In this document: in pieces, positions 45,737 to 54,698 of the stretch
Layout of the letters: each line of letters begins with the position of its first letter
Numbering within the stretch: position 1 is the stretch's first letter
Assembly (NCBI RefSeq): GCF_003967355.1
Contig: NZ_BIFH01000038.1
Coordinates: 99,045 to 163,044 of the forward strand
Direction: 5' to 3'
DNA: 64,000 nucleotides
DNA from: Embleya hyalina
Lineage (GTDB): Bacteria; Actinomycetota; Actinomycetes; Streptomycetales; Streptomycetaceae
Notes under the pieces: generated by a model
The model's input: only the letters and a program-made list of their open reading frames with translations
The model's database searches: none
What the model was told of the DNA's origin: nothing
Program-made: the position numbers and the translations under genes

Positions 45737-45887
45737 AACCTCGCCGAACCGGAGGGCGCGCGCGACGAATGTTCCGGGCCCGGGCGGGCCGGGCCCGGAT
45801 CGACACCCGCGCGGCCCGGCCCGGCCCGGCCCGGCGGGGCGTGGGCGGTCCGGCGACCCGGTGGACTACCGTTCCGTGCAGCGTGAC

Positions 45888-46451
45888 ATGACGGGCGCCG
45901 GCGACTTCGGCGCGGGCATCGAGAACGGGATCGGATCGTTGAGCGAGGAACAGCCCGACGCCGTGGTGGAGCGGGTCGCGGCCGGACACCTGATGCGTAC
46001 CGGGCCGCACCCCGACGCCGCCGGCCGGCCCGACGCGGTCTCCGCCGTCGATCCGGACGCGGCGTTGGTGACCGCGTGGTGCACCTGCCTGCTGTGGCGT
46101 TCGCGGCTGCCCTGGACCGCGCGGGAGCATACGGACGCCTTCGAGACCCACCTCGCCCGGGTGCGCCGAGCCGCCCGGATCCTGCCGCCCGGCCTGGTGG
46201 ACGGCCGCTTCGCCTACCTGCCCTGCGCGGACGAGGCCGCCGCCCTCGCGGTCGCCGAGACGTGGATCGACCTGGGCAGCGCCCGCAGTCGGCTGTTCCT
46301 GGACGGCAGCGGCGTGGTGATCGCGTTCGCCGACGTACAGTTCCCGACCGAGGTCGCGCTGTGGGCGCTGCGCACCGACCGAACCGACCCCTCCGCCGCG
46401 TACCTGCTGCACGCGCTGGAGTACCTGGCCGGCCCGAACCGGGCGGACTGA
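45888..46451 (+). CDS. Hypothetical protein
   Basis: 187 aa from ATG 45888; GTG 45861 would add nine residues, and neither start has a strong ribosome-binding site. No family recognised. The protein is soluble and mixed alpha/beta in appearance, with a conserved-looking middle (ALVTAWCTCLLWRSRLPWTA) and C-terminal half (RLFLDGSGVVIAFADVQFPT). It has a run of (CGGCC) repeats in its upstream DNA (about 45810-45838). It is convergent with the PLP enzyme gene. Coding is supported by codon bias and a sensible amino-acid composition. Confidence 0.6.
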   Translation: MTGAGDFGAGIENGIGSLSEEQPDAVVERVAAGHLMRTGPHPDAAGRPDAVSAVDPDAALVTAWCTCLLWRSRLPWTAREHTDAFETHLARVRRAARILPPGLVDGRFAYLPCADEAAALAVAETWIDLGSARSRLFLDGSGVVIAFADVQFPTEVALWALRTDRTDPSAAYLLHALEYLAGPNRAD

Positions 46452-46509
46452 GCACCCGCCAGCCAGCCGGGTCCCTGCGGATCGGCCGTCCCGACGGCGG
46501 GTGTGCCGG

Positions 46510-47682
46510 TCAGAGCGCGGCGGCCATCCGGCGGATCGCGTCGGTGACGATGTCCGGGTGGGTGCCCAGGTTGAGCCGGGCGTGGCCCGCGCCGCCGGTG
46601 CCGAAGTCGGCGCCGCAGGTCAGCGCGACCTTGGCCCGGTCGAGGAAGTACGCCGCCGGGTGGTCGCCGAGGCCGAGGTCGCGGCAGTCGAGCCAGGCCA
46701 GGTAGGTGCTTTCGGCAGGGGTGTAGCGCACGGCCGGCAGGTGTTCGGCGAGCAGGTCGGCCAGGAGCCGCCGGTTCGCCGCGAGTCCGGCCAGGAGGGC
46801 GTCCAGCCAGCCGACACCGTCGCGCAGCGCGGCGGTGTGCGCGATCACGCCGACGTGGCTGGGACCGTGGCTCACCTCCTCGGGCAGCGCGGCCAGTTCC
46901 TCGGCGGCGTCCGGGCCGGCGATGGCGAGCGCCGCCTTGAGCCCGGCCAGGTTCCAACCCTTGGACGCGGACATCAGGGACAGGCCGTCGGCGGTGCCCG
47001 GGACGCTCAGGTAGGGCACGAACCGGTCCGGCGGCGCCAGCGGCGCGTGGATCTCGTCCGCCACGACGCGCACCCCGTACTCGGCGGCCAGCCCGGCCAC
47101 GGCGGCCAGTTCCGCCTCGGTGTGCACCGTCCCGGTCGGGTTGTGCGGGCTGCACAGCAGGAGGGCGACCCGCCCGCCGGCGGCCGTCGCGGTACGGAAG
47201 GTGTCGGCCAGCACGTCGAGATCGATCCGGTGGTCCGCGCCGAGCGGGGCCTCCACGACCTGTCGATCCATGTGCTTCAGGAACATGTAGAACGGCGGAT
47301 ACACCGGCGAGTTGACCACGACCCGATCGCCCGGCCCGGTGACCAGCTTGAGCATCTCGACCACGCCCTGCATCACGTCCGGCACGATCGCCGTACGCTC
47401 GACCGCCAACGAGTGCCACCCCCAACGTTCGGCCGCGAAATCGGCCAGGGCGGTGGCGTATTCGCTACCGGCGGCATACCCCGTGTCACCGAGCCGGACG
47501 GCGTCGGTCACGGCCTGGATGATCGGCTCGGCCAGCGGGACGTCCAACTCGGCCACCCACAGCGGAAGTACATCCTCCGGGTAGGTGTGCCACTTCATGC
47601 TGGTGCGCCGACGCAGCGTCTCCAACGTGAGCGCGCGCAGCGGATCGACGTGCTCGGCGATGGGCTCCGACAAACTGTCCAT
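46510..47682 (-). CDS. MalY/PatB-like PLP-dependent C-S lyase or aminotransferase, second copy
   Basis: 390 aa from ATG 47682. Signature motifs: [20 protein letters not shown] and [11 protein letters not shown] at the N-terminus, [27 protein letters not shown], and the PLP lysine Lys241 in [15 protein letters not shown]. Typical cystathionine beta-lyases of the PatB group have the same 'K......lplwvAdmDf' opening. Stand-alone, divergent from a DUF2867-type gene (136 bp apart). It is a paralogue of the enzyme at 10598-11842. Likely cystathionine beta-lyase or a related aminotransferase in sulfur amino-acid metabolism. Confidence 0.87.
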   Translation of the reverse strand: MDSLSEPIAEHVDPLRALTLETLRRRTSMKWHTYPEDVLPLWVAELDVPLAEPIIQAVTDAVRLGDTGYAAGSEYATALADFAAERWGWHSLAVERTAIVPDVMQGVVEMLKLVTGPGDRVVVNSPVYPPFYMFLKHMDRQVVEAPLGADHRIDLDVLADTFRTATAAGGRVALLLCSPHNPTGTVHTEAELAAVAGLAAEYGVRVVADEIHAPLAPPDRFVPYLSVPGTADGLSLMSASKGWNLAGLKAALAIAGPDAAEELAALPEEVSHGPSHVGVIAHTAALRDGVGWLDALLAGLAANRRLLADLLAEHLPAVRYTPAESTYLAWLDCRDLGLGDHPAAYFLDRAKVALTCGADFGTGGAGHARLNLGTHPDIVTDAIRRMAAAL

Positions 47683-47818
47683 GAAACCCACGATAAGCGA
47701 GCACCCGCCGGGAGAAGAGGATGTGCCGAGGGCGAATGATCGGCGGGCCGCGCCGGGGCCGGGTCGGATACGCCCTAGGATCGAACGGATCGGTGGGTCG
47801 GTGCCGGGAGGGTGTTTC

Positions 47819-48313
47819 GTGGGTGGCGCGCGGGTGCGGCGGATCGTGGTGCCGGACGTGGCGGCGCCGGGGGCGGAGTTGTCGGGCGCGGAGTTGCCGG
47901 GTGCCGAATACGCCTCGGCGTTCGAGCTCGGGACGGCGACGGCTCGCGCACGTACCCCCGAGCAGTGGGCCCGGGCGGCGTTCGAGGGGTCGCCGGCCGT
48001 GTTCCGCGGCCTGTTGCTGATCGGGTGGACGCTCGTGCTGGGGTTGCGACTGGGTCCGCGACCGTCGCCCACGCACGTGCTGGGCTGGTCGATCGCGACG
48101 TCCGACGCGGACTCGTGCACGGTGACGGCGAGTTCGCGCCTGGTCACGGCGCACAACACGCTGCTGGTCCGGGACGACGGTGTCGTGTGGATCACCCGGG
48201 TGCGCCACGAGCGGCGTCTCGGCCGCGTGGTGTGGGGCGCGATCGCGCCGATCCACCATCTGACCGTCCCCTGGATCCTCCGGCGGGCGGGCCGCGCCGC
48301 GCCGCGCGGCTGA
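47819..48313 (+). CDS. DUF2867-like protein
   Basis: 164 aa from GTG 47819, with GGGAGGG six bases upstream. The body fits the DUF2867 pattern: [54 protein letters not shown] and a final [14 protein letters not shown]. The molecular function of this family is unknown; members often stand alone or are fused to SDR-like domains. It lies between a divergent PLP enzyme and a convergent monooxygenase and shows no operon partner. Confidence 0.72.
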   Translation: MGGARVRRIVVPDVAAPGAELSGAELPGAEYASAFELGTATARARTPEQWARAAFEGSPAVFRGLLLIGWTLVLGLRLGPRPSPTHVLGWSIATSDADSCTVTASSRLVTAHNTLLVRDDGVVWITRVRHERRLGRVVWGAIAPIHHLTVPWILRRAGRAAPRG

Positions 48314-48382
48314 GCGGACGACCCGCTTCCGGGGCCGGTTCTCCCGTACCCGCCCCGCAACTCCCCGCCGTTCGGGGGTCGT

Positions 48383-49984
48383 TCAGCGTGCGGTGGTATC
48401 GGCCGGGCGCGGCCGGGCGGTGGCGCGGCCGAAGCGCATCCCCCGGTCCCGGAGCGAACCGTGCCCGAGCAGCAGCACGTCGCGGGGGTAGTTCTGGTAC
48501 AGCCGCCACGGCGCGGTCGGGCCCTGCTTGGGAAACATCGCGGTGCCGCGCAGCACGTAGCCGGACTTCAGGTCGAACAGTGGTTCGAGCGGCGTGTCGG
48601 CGGCCGGAGCCTGTGGCGTGCACACCTGATGGCCGTGCGCGTCCATGTGGTTGAGCAGTCGGCAGACGTAGCGGCTGACCAGGCCGCACTTGAGCGTCCA
48701 CGTGGCGTGGGTGTAGCCGAGGGTCACGGCGAAGTTGGGCACGCCGGAGAGCATCATGCCCTTGTAGGCGACTGTCTCGGACAGTTCGATCGGCGTCCCG
48801 TCGACGGTCAGTGTCATGCCGCCGATGGCCAGCAGGTTCAGGCCGGTCGCGGTGACCACGATGTCGGCGGGCAACTCGGCGCCCGAGTCCAGACGCAGTC
48901 CCGTCGCGGTGAAGCCGGCGATGGTGTCGGTGACGATCGAGGCCCGGTCGCCCCGCAGCGCGGCGAACAGGTCGCCGTCGGGCACGAAGCACATGCGCTG
49001 GTCCCACGGGTCGTAGCGCGGCGCGAAGTGGGTGTCCACGTCGTAGCCTTCGGGCAGTTGCCGGATGGCGCCCCTGCGCAGCACGGACTTCATCAGCCCC
49101 GGCGTACTGCGCGAGAGGCGGAAGGCGAGCATGGCGAGGCCGATGTTCTTGGCCCGGATCAGCGGCAGCGCGGCACGGTCCGGCAATACCCGACGCAGCC
49201 GCCGGCCCACCGCGTCGCGCGCGGGCAGCGCCATCACGTAGGCGGGCGAGCGCTGGAGCATGGTCACGTGCGCGGCGGTGGCGGCCATCGAGGGGACGAG
49301 GGTGACGGCGGTGGCGCCGCTGCCGATGACCACCACCCGCTTGTCGGTGTAGTCCAGATCCTCGGGCCACGCCTGCGGGTGTACGACGGGTCCGGCGAAG
49401 TTCTCGATGCCGGGGAAATCGGGGGTGTAGCCCTGGTCGTAGCGGTAGTAGCCGGTGCACACGAACAGGAACGAGCAGGTCAACTCGACGACTTCGGTGG
49501 CGCCCGTCTCGTCGCCCGGATCGGATGCGGTGCCGTCGGCCCGGTCGGGCGACGGCGTCGGTATCGGTGTCGGTATCGGCGTCGCCGCGGGTGCCTGCGG
49601 CGGGGACGCGATCGGTCGCCGGGCGCGTACCGTCCACCGGGCCTCGCCGCCCGACCACTCCGCGCCGAGCACCCGATGGCCGAAGCGCACCAGCCGATCC
49701 ACGCCGTGTTCGCGCGCCGTGTCGCGGATGTAGTCGCGGATCGCCGCGCCTTCGACGATCGCCTCGTTCGCGGTCCACGGCCGGAAGGAGTAGCCGAGGG
49801 TGTGCATGTCCGAGTCGGAACGGATCCCGGGGTAGCGGAAGATGTCCCACGTGCCGCCGATCGCGTCGCGGCCCTCCAGGATCAGTACGGACTTGCCCGG
49901 AGAGTGTCGGCGCAGGTGGCAGGCGGCGCCGATGCCGGACAGGCCCGCCCCGACGATCAGTACGTCGACGTGTTCCCTGGCCAT
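48383..49984 (-). CDS. EthA-like Baeyer-Villiger flavin monooxygenase
   Basis: 533 aa from ATG 49984, which has GGGGAA upstream. FAD motif [19 protein letters not shown], then [20 protein letters not shown], the Baeyer-Villiger fingerprint [15 protein letters not shown], and the NADPH motif [18 protein letters not shown]. This is the EthA-type arrangement of class I flavoprotein monooxygenases, which convert ketones to esters and activate thioamides. A Gly/Ala/Pro/Asp-rich insert at about residues 127-158 (between the FAD domain and [11 protein letters not shown]) is longer than in typical members. It is divergent from a TetR gene with small dyads between them, as in the ethA-ethR pair of mycobacteria. 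Confidence 0.9.
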   Translation of the reverse strand: MAREHVDVLIVGAGLSGIGAACHLRRHSPGKSVLILEGRDAIGGTWDIFRYPGIRSDSDMHTLGYSFRPWTANEAIVEGAAIRDYIRDTAREHGVDRLVRFGHRVLGAEWSGGEARWTVRARRPIASPPQAPAATPIPTPIPTPSPDRADGTASDPGDETGATEVVELTCSFLFVCTGYYRYDQGYTPDFPGIENFAGPVVHPQAWPEDLDYTDKRVVVIGSGATAVTLVPSMAATAAHVTMLQRSPAYVMALPARDAVGRRLRRVLPDRAALPLIRAKNIGLAMLAFRLSRSTPGLMKSVLRRGAIRQLPEGYDVDTHFAPRYDPWDQRMCFVPDGDLFAALRGDRASIVTDTIAGFTATGLRLDSGAELPADIVVTATGLNLLAIGGMTLTVDGTPIELSETVAYKGMMLSGVPNFAVTLGYTHATWTLKCGLVSRYVCRLLNHMDAHGHQVCTPQAPAADTPLEPLFDLKSGYVLRGTAMFPKQGPTAPWRLYQNYPRDVLLLGHGSLRDRGMRFGRATARPRPADTTAR

Positions 49985-50090
49985 GCCGTTCCCCATTCCG
50001 CGAGGGGCGCCCGACAGCGGGCGACGGATGCGATACCCGAGCGAACGCCGGTGCGGCGCACGGCTACCGGGCGGTAGCGTAGACACGGTA

Positions 50091-50105
50091 TCGACGTGGC
50101 GTCGA
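50091..50105. promoter_or_regulatory. Candidate operator between monooxygenase and tetR
   Basis: TCGACG-TGG-CGTCGA is a perfect dyad in the 169-bp divergent region. Nearby copies of a related half-site (GACAC at 50082, GTGTCGA at 50120) could extend it to a multi-dimer EthR-like operator. Confidence 0.5.
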
Positions 50106-50153
50106 GCTGGTCAACACAGTGTCGAGACGTTTGACGGGCGATAGGGTTCGGGG

Positions 50154-50813
50154 GTGACCGAGACCCCCGCCAAGGACAGCATCCGCCCGCGTCGGGGCCG
50201 GCGCGACTCGCGTCCCTCGGGCGACGATCGGGAGCGGGCCATCCTGGCCACCGCAGAGCGACTGCTGGGCGGGCGCGCCCTGGACGAGATCTCCATCGAC
50301 GACCTGGCCCGAGGGGCGGGCATCTCGCGACCCACCTTCTACTTCTACTTCGCCTCCAAGGAGGCGGTCCTGCTCAGCCTGATCGACCGGGTGGTCGCCG
50401 AGGCCGACGCCGGCTCGGAGGGCAGGCTCGAAGAGCTGCCGGCGGATCCGACGGCACACTGGCGATCGACGATCGACGCCTTCTTCGCGACCTTCCGGGC
50501 GCACCGCGCGGTCACCCTGGCCGCCGCCCGAGCCCACGGCACCAACCGCGAGGTACAGGAGCTGTGGGCCCGCGTCATGGAGAACTGGATCCGCCGAGCC
50601 ACCGCGGCGATCACCGCCGAACGCACCCGAGGCGCCGCCCCCGAAGGCCCACCGGCCCGAGACCTGGCCATCGCACTCACCTCGATGAACGAGCGAGTCC
50701 TACTGGCCACGTTCGCCGCCGATCAACCATCCCTGGCCGAACCCGAAGCGGTAAACACCCTGCTCCACATCTGGCTGAACGCCATCTACCACCCCCCAAC
50801 CCCACCCCACTAA
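50154..50813 (+). CDS. EthR-like TetR-family repressor
   Basis: 219 aa from GTG 50154. A basic N-terminus is followed by the HTH: ILATAERLLGGRALDEISID, then DLARGAGISRPTFYFYFASKEAVLLSLID. The FYFYF core and the helical C-terminal ligand domain (MENWIRRATAAITAERTRG) are typical of EthR-like regulators. It is divergent from the EthA-like monooxygenase and very likely controls it. The ATG-less start (GTGACCGAG) fits this genome. Confidence 0.9.
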   Translation: MTETPAKDSIRPRRGRRDSRPSGDDRERAILATAERLLGGRALDEISIDDLARGAGISRPTFYFYFASKEAVLLSLIDRVVAEADAGSEGRLEELPADPTAHWRSTIDAFFATFRAHRAVTLAAARAHGTNREVQELWARVMENWIRRATAAITAERTRGAAPEGPPARDLAIALTSMNERVLLATFAADQPSLAEPEAVNTLLHIWLNAIYHPPTPPH

Positions 50814-50883
50814 CCCCTGACCGACCCGATTCGCTCCCACCTCGCTCCGCACGACAGCCCGGCCCCTGCCCCCGCGTCCCGCG

Positions 50884-52090
50884 CCGGTTCGGGTCGTGCG
50901 TCGCCTCGCGTGGTGGGTCGGTTGAGGCCGTGCGTTGCTTCGCGCGATGGACGGGTTCGGCTTGCGCGTCGCTCGCGTCCCGCGCGGGTTCGGGTTGTGC
51001 GTCGCTTCGCGTAACGGACCGGTTCGGCCTGCGCGCGGCCTTGCGTCCCGCCGCCGCCTCGGGTCGTGCGTCGCCTCGTGTGGTGGGTCGGTTGGGGTTG
51101 TGCCTCGCTTCGCGTAGTGGACGGGTTCGGCCTGCGTGTGGCCTTGCGTCCCGCGCGGGTTCGGGTCGTGCGTCGCCTCGTGTGGTGGGTCGGTTGGGGT
51201 TGTGCCTCGCTCCGCGCGATGGACCGGTTCGGCTTGCGCGCCGCTTCGCGTCCCGCGCTGGTTCGGGTCGTGTGTCGCTTCGCGTGGTGGGTCGGTTCGG
51301 CTTTGTGCGTGGCCTCGCGTCCCGCGCTGGTTCGGGTCGTGTGTTGCCTCGTGTGGTGGGTCGGTTGGGGGTGCCTCGCCTCGCGTAGTGGACGGGTTCG
51401 GCCTGCGTGTGGCCTTGCGTCCCGCGCGGGTTCGGGTTGTGCGTCGCTTCGCGTAATGGACCGGTTCGGCTTGCGCGTTGCTTCGCGTCCCGCGCGGGTT
51501 CGGGTTGTGCGTCGCTTCGTGTGGTGGGTTGGTTGGGGTTGTGCGTTGCTTCGCGCGATGGACGGGTTCGGTTTGCGCGCCGCTTCGCGTCCTGCATCGC
51601 CTCGGGTCGTGCGTTGCCTCGTGTGGTGGGTCGGTTGGGGTTGTGCGTCGCTTCGCGCGATGGACCGGTTCGGCTTGCGCGCCGCTTCGCGTCCCGCGCT
51701 GGTTCGGGTTGTGTGTCGCTTCGCGTGGTGGGTCGGTTCGGCTTTGTGCGTGGCCTCGCATCCCGCGCTGGTTCGGGTCGTGCGTGGCCTCGCGTGGTGG
51801 GTCGGTTGGGGTTGTGCCTCGCTCCGCGCTATGGACCGGTTCGGCCTGTGCGCGGCCTTGCGTCCCGCGCCGCCTCGGGTCGTGCGTCGCCTTGCGTGGT
51901 GGGTTGGTTCGGGTTGCGCGCGGCCTCGCGTCTCGCGCGGGCTCGGGTTGTGCCTCGCCTCGCGTTGGGCTCCGCTTCGCGTGGTGGGTCGGTTGGGGTT
52001 GGGCTCCGCTTCGCGTCGCGGGTCTGTTCGGGTTGCGCGTCGCTTCGCGTCTCGCGCGGGCTCGGGTTGTGCGCCGCTCCGTGTCGCCTT
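50884..52090 (+). repeat. Minisatellite-like array of ~34-bp degenerate tandem repeats
   Basis: About 35 direct units with the anchor GGTTCGG or GGTTGGG recur every 34 bp, occasionally 35 (for example at 51667, 51701, 51735, 51770, 51804, 51838). Three or four sub-types alternate, such as GTAATGGACC-GGTTCGG... and GTCCCGCGCG-GGTTCGG.... The plus strand is G/T-rich. Open frames run through it on both strands, but 34 is not a multiple of three and the peptides are repetitive, so it is not a gene. There are no unique spacers, so it is not a CRISPR array. Confidence 0.85.
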
Positions 52091-52342
52091 ACGTCGTGCG
52101 GTGCACTGTGTCTCGTGCCGACTGGAGCCTCGCGTGGTCTCACGCCGTGTGTCGCGCTGAGTTGGGCGCCTTGCCCGCGTCCTACGCCCAACGTCCAACG
52201 CCATCCTGCGCCTCACTCCGCGCCTTGGCGCCGCGCCAGGCCTCGAGCTCTACGCCCGGCCCTTCGCCTCGCCCCGCGTTCGCGTTCGGCTCCGCGTTTC
52301 GCGTCTGCTGCGCGTTCAGTCCGGCGTTCGGCGTTCGCTTCG

Positions 52343-52393
52343 CGCTCCGCCCCGCTCCCCGCTCCGCCCCGCTCCCCGCTCCGCCCCGGGCTC
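52343..52393 (+). repeat. 17-bp pyrimidine-rich tandem repeat
   Basis: CGCTCCGCCCCGCTCCC starts at 52343 and 52360, and a partial third copy starts at 52377. The surrounding 52200-52440 is C/T-rich on the plus strand and holds no gene. 17 bp is half the period of the adjacent array, which may be coincidence. Confidence 0.7.
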
Positions 52394-52483
52394 CGCGTCC
52401 CGCTCCGCTCCGCGTCCCGCGTTGCGTTGCGGTGCCTTGGGGGTGCGTTTTGTTTGACGGAGTTTGACTGTGGTTTGGGTCTG

Positions 52484-52511
52484 TTGACCTAGAGGTCTGG
52501 ACCACTTTAGC
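52484..52511 (+). promoter_or_regulatory. Promoter of the second chitinase with a DasR-type box
   Basis: TTGACC at 52484-52489, AGGTCTGGACCA at 52493-52504 and TTTAGC at 52506-52511 (16-bp spacing). The box matches the two at the first chitinase (GGTCTGGACC core), and again sits between the -35 and -10 elements. Confidence 0.72.
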
Positions 52512-52628
52512 GTTTTGGTGTTGCACCACGTGAGTTTCCGGGCCCGTCCCCGCCCGGGAGGTAGGCGTGCCACGCAGGACGTTCCTTCCGTGCCCGGCCG
52601 CGCTCGAACGGCCGGAAGGATATCGAGC

Positions 52629-53729
52629 ATGAAACGCAGGACCTCACGCCTGCTTGGGATCGCCCTGGCGGTTGCCTTCGCGATGGGCGGCTCCGTCGCC
52701 GCGTCCGCCCCGGACGGCATCCAGGGCAGCGGCCATCCGCACCGGGCGAGCGCCGCCGCCGACCCGGGCGACGAGCTCTGTCCGCGCAAACCGAAGCCCT
52801 TCGGCAAGGTGATCCAGGGCTACTGGGAGAACTGGGACGGCGCGGTCAACGGCGTACACCCGCCGCTCGGCTGGATCCCGATCACCGACGCGCGCATCGC
52901 CGCGCACGGATACAACGTGCTCAACGCGGCGTTCCCGGTCATCCTCGGCGACGGCACCGTCCTGTGGGAGGACGGGATGGACGCGACCGTGAAGGTGGCC
53001 ACCCCGGCCGAGATGTGCCAGGCCAAGGCGGCCGGCGCCACCATCCTGATGTCCATCGGCGGCGCCGCCGCCGGCATCGACCTCAACTCCCGTGCCGTGG
53101 CGGACCGGTTCATCGCGACCGTGGTGCCGATCCTGAAGAAGTACCAATTCGACGGCATCGACATCGACATCGAGACCGGACTGGTCGGCGGCGGCAACAT
53201 CAACACCCTGTCCACCTCGCAGGCCAACCTGATCCACATCATCGACGGCGTACTGGCCCAGATGCCACCGCAGTTCGGGTTGACCATGGCCCCCGAGACG
53301 GCCTACGTCACCGGTGGCAGCGTGGTCTACGGTTCGATCTGGGGCGCCTACCTGCCGATCGTGAAGAAGTACGCGGACAACGGCCGGCTGTGGTGGCTGA
53401 ACATGCAGTACTACAACGGCAACATGTACGGCTGCAGCGGCGACTCCTACTCCGCCGGCACCGTCGCCGGCTTCACCGCGCAGACCGACTGCCTGAACCG
53501 TGGCCTGGTCGTCCAGGGCACCACGATCAAGGTTCCCTACGACAAGCAGGTCCCCGGCCTGCCCGCGCAACCGGGCGCCGGCGGCGGCTACATGTCGACC
53601 GGTCTGGTCTCCCAGGCGTGGAACAAGTACGGCGGCGCACTCAAGGGTCTGATGACCTGGTCGCTGAACTGGGACGGCTCGCGCAACTGGACCTTCGGCA
53701 ACAACGTCAAGGCCCTCCAGGGCCGCTGA
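52629..53729 (+). CDS. Secreted GH18 chitinase, single catalytic domain
   Basis: 366 aa from ATG 52629, with GGAAGGA upstream. Signal peptide of about 27 residues (MKRRTSRLLGIALAVAFAMG), then a short linker (HPHRASAAADPGDELC) and a GH18 barrel: KVIQGYWENWDG, ATILMSIGGAAAG, the catalytic FDGIDIDIETG with Glu182, and LKGLMTWSLNWDG at the end. There is no carbohydrate-binding domain. It resembles the bacterial endochitinases of the ChiD/ChiA1-like group. A DasR-type box in its promoter links it to the larger chitinase at 6611-8941. A strong hairpin follows. Confidence 0.95.
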   Translation: MKRRTSRLLGIALAVAFAMGGSVAASAPDGIQGSGHPHRASAAADPGDELCPRKPKPFGKVIQGYWENWDGAVNGVHPPLGWIPITDARIAAHGYNVLNAAFPVILGDGTVLWEDGMDATVKVATPAEMCQAKAAGATILMSIGGAAAGIDLNSRAVADRFIATVVPILKKYQFDGIDIDIETGLVGGGNINTLSTSQANLIHIIDGVLAQMPPQFGLTMAPETAYVTGGSVVYGSIWGAYLPIVKKYADNGRLWWLNMQYYNGNMYGCSGDSYSAGTVAGFTAQTDCLNRGLVVQGTTIKVPYDKQVPGLPAQPGAGGGYMSTGLVSQAWNKYGGALKGLMTWSLNWDGSRNWTFGNNVKALQGR

Positions 53730-53738
53730 CCGCACCGC

Positions 53739-53782
53739 CGGGCAGTCCCGTCGGCCCCACCCGGGGGCGATGGGACTGCCCG
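53739..53782. terminator. Hairpin terminator after the second chitinase
   Basis: CGGGCAGTCCC (53739-53749) and GGGACTGCCCG (53772-53782) form a perfect 11-bp stem, 10 bp after the stop, with a GC-rich inner loop that can itself fold (GCCCC/GGGGGC). Confidence 0.8.
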
Positions 53783-53840
53783 CGCCGTTCGTGACCGGCT
53801 GCACCAGGGTGCGCATGACGGATGCTCGATCGGCGGGGGC

Positions 53841-53859
53841 GGGCTCGGACCCCGAGCCC
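53841..53859 (-). terminator. Small hairpin before the SDR stop
   Basis: GGGCTCGG (53841-53848) and CCGAGCCC (53852-53859) form a tight stem with a 3-base loop in the convergent gap; it is a candidate terminator for the leftward SDR gene. Confidence 0.5.
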
Positions 53860-53915
53860 GGGCTCCGGGCCCCTGGGCTCCGGCCCTGGGCTCCGTGCCC
53901 CGATCCGGAGTCGGT

Positions 53916-54698
53916 TCAGGTGCGCAGGTGGGAGGCGCCGTTGAGGTCGAGGATCGTGCCGGACGCCCATTCGGCCTCCGGAGAGGTCAACCACAGGACG
54001 GCGGCGGCGATTTCGGCCGGATCGGCGACCCGGCCGAACGGGCTCTGGGCGCGGATCGCGGCACCCTCCGCGCCGGAGAGGCGGTGGGCCACGCGGTCGG
54101 TGTCGATGAAGCCCGGAGCGACCGAGGCGACCGCGATCCGGTGCGGGGCGAGCGCCACCGCCAGGGATTGACCCAGCGCGTGCAGTCCGGCCTTCGTGGC
54201 GCCGTAGGCGGGGTGGTCCGGCTCGCCCCGGAAGGCGCCGCGCGAGCCGACGTTGACGATGCGGCCGCCGGTGCCGCGCGCGATCATGCCCCGGGCGACG
54301 AGGTGGCTCAGCCCGGCGGCGCCGACGAGGTTCACCGCGACGTGGCGCTGCCAGGCGGTCACCCACTCGGCGTAGTCGGTCGTGGCCGGCGGATGCGGGG
54401 TGTTGACGGCGGCGTTGTTGACCAGCACGTCGATGCCGCCGAGGGCCTCCTCCGCCTCGGTCACCAGCCGCTCGACCGCGTCCGGCTCGGCGAGGTCCGC
54501 GCCGATCAGTACGTGGCCCCGGCCGGCCAGGCCGCCCAGCGTCTCCTCGGCCTCGTCCCGCCGCGACCCGTAGTGCACCACGACCCGGTCCCCGTGCGCG
54601 GCGAACGCCCGGGCGACGGCCCGACCCAGCCCCCGCGCGGCCCCACTGACCAACACCCGCCGCCCCACGGCGGGAAAGCCCCACGTCTCATCGGACAC
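53916..54698 (-). CDS. Short-chain dehydrogenase/reductase
   Basis: 260 aa from GTG 54698, which has GAGGAGG eight bases upstream; the longer frame lacks support. Classical SDR motifs: VSGAARGLGRAVARAF, VVVHYGSRRDEAEE (an Arg-rich loop that favours NADPH), LVNNAAVNTPHPPAT, NVGSRGAF and the catalytic YGATKAG. The ending LWLTSPEAEWASGTILDLNG is typical for 3-ketoacyl-ACP-reductase-like members. It stands alone between a convergent chitinase and a repeat-rich region. Substrate unknown. Confidence 0.9.
   Translation of the reverse strand: MSDETWGFPAVGRRVLVSGAARGLGRAVARAFAAHGDRVVVHYGSRRDEAEETLGGLAGRGHVLIGADLAEPDAVERLVTEAEEALGGIDVLVNNAAVNTPHPPATTDYAEWVTAWQRHVAVNLVGAAGLSHLVARGMIARGTGGRIVNVGSRGAFRGEPDHPAYGATKAGLHALGQSLAVALAPHRIAVASVAPGFIDTDRVAHRLSGAEGAAIRAQSPFGRVADPAEIAAAVLWLTSPEAEWASGTILDLNGASHLRT

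Noticed and set aside
45810..45838. (CGGCC)n run as a regulatory repeat
   Set aside because: It is a short simple repeat typical of this base composition, with no symmetry or position that suggests a function.
50884..52090. Possible CRISPR array
   Set aside because: Units are contiguous and degenerate with no unique spacers, and no cas gene is present. The 83-bp array at 55140-55585 fails for the same reason.
50700..52492. Several open frames of 270-470 codons through the 34-bp array on both strands
   Set aside because: The peptides are only repeats in Arg, Thr and Pro or Arg, Leu and Val; a period of 34 bp shifts the frame in each unit, and no start has a ribosome-binding site.
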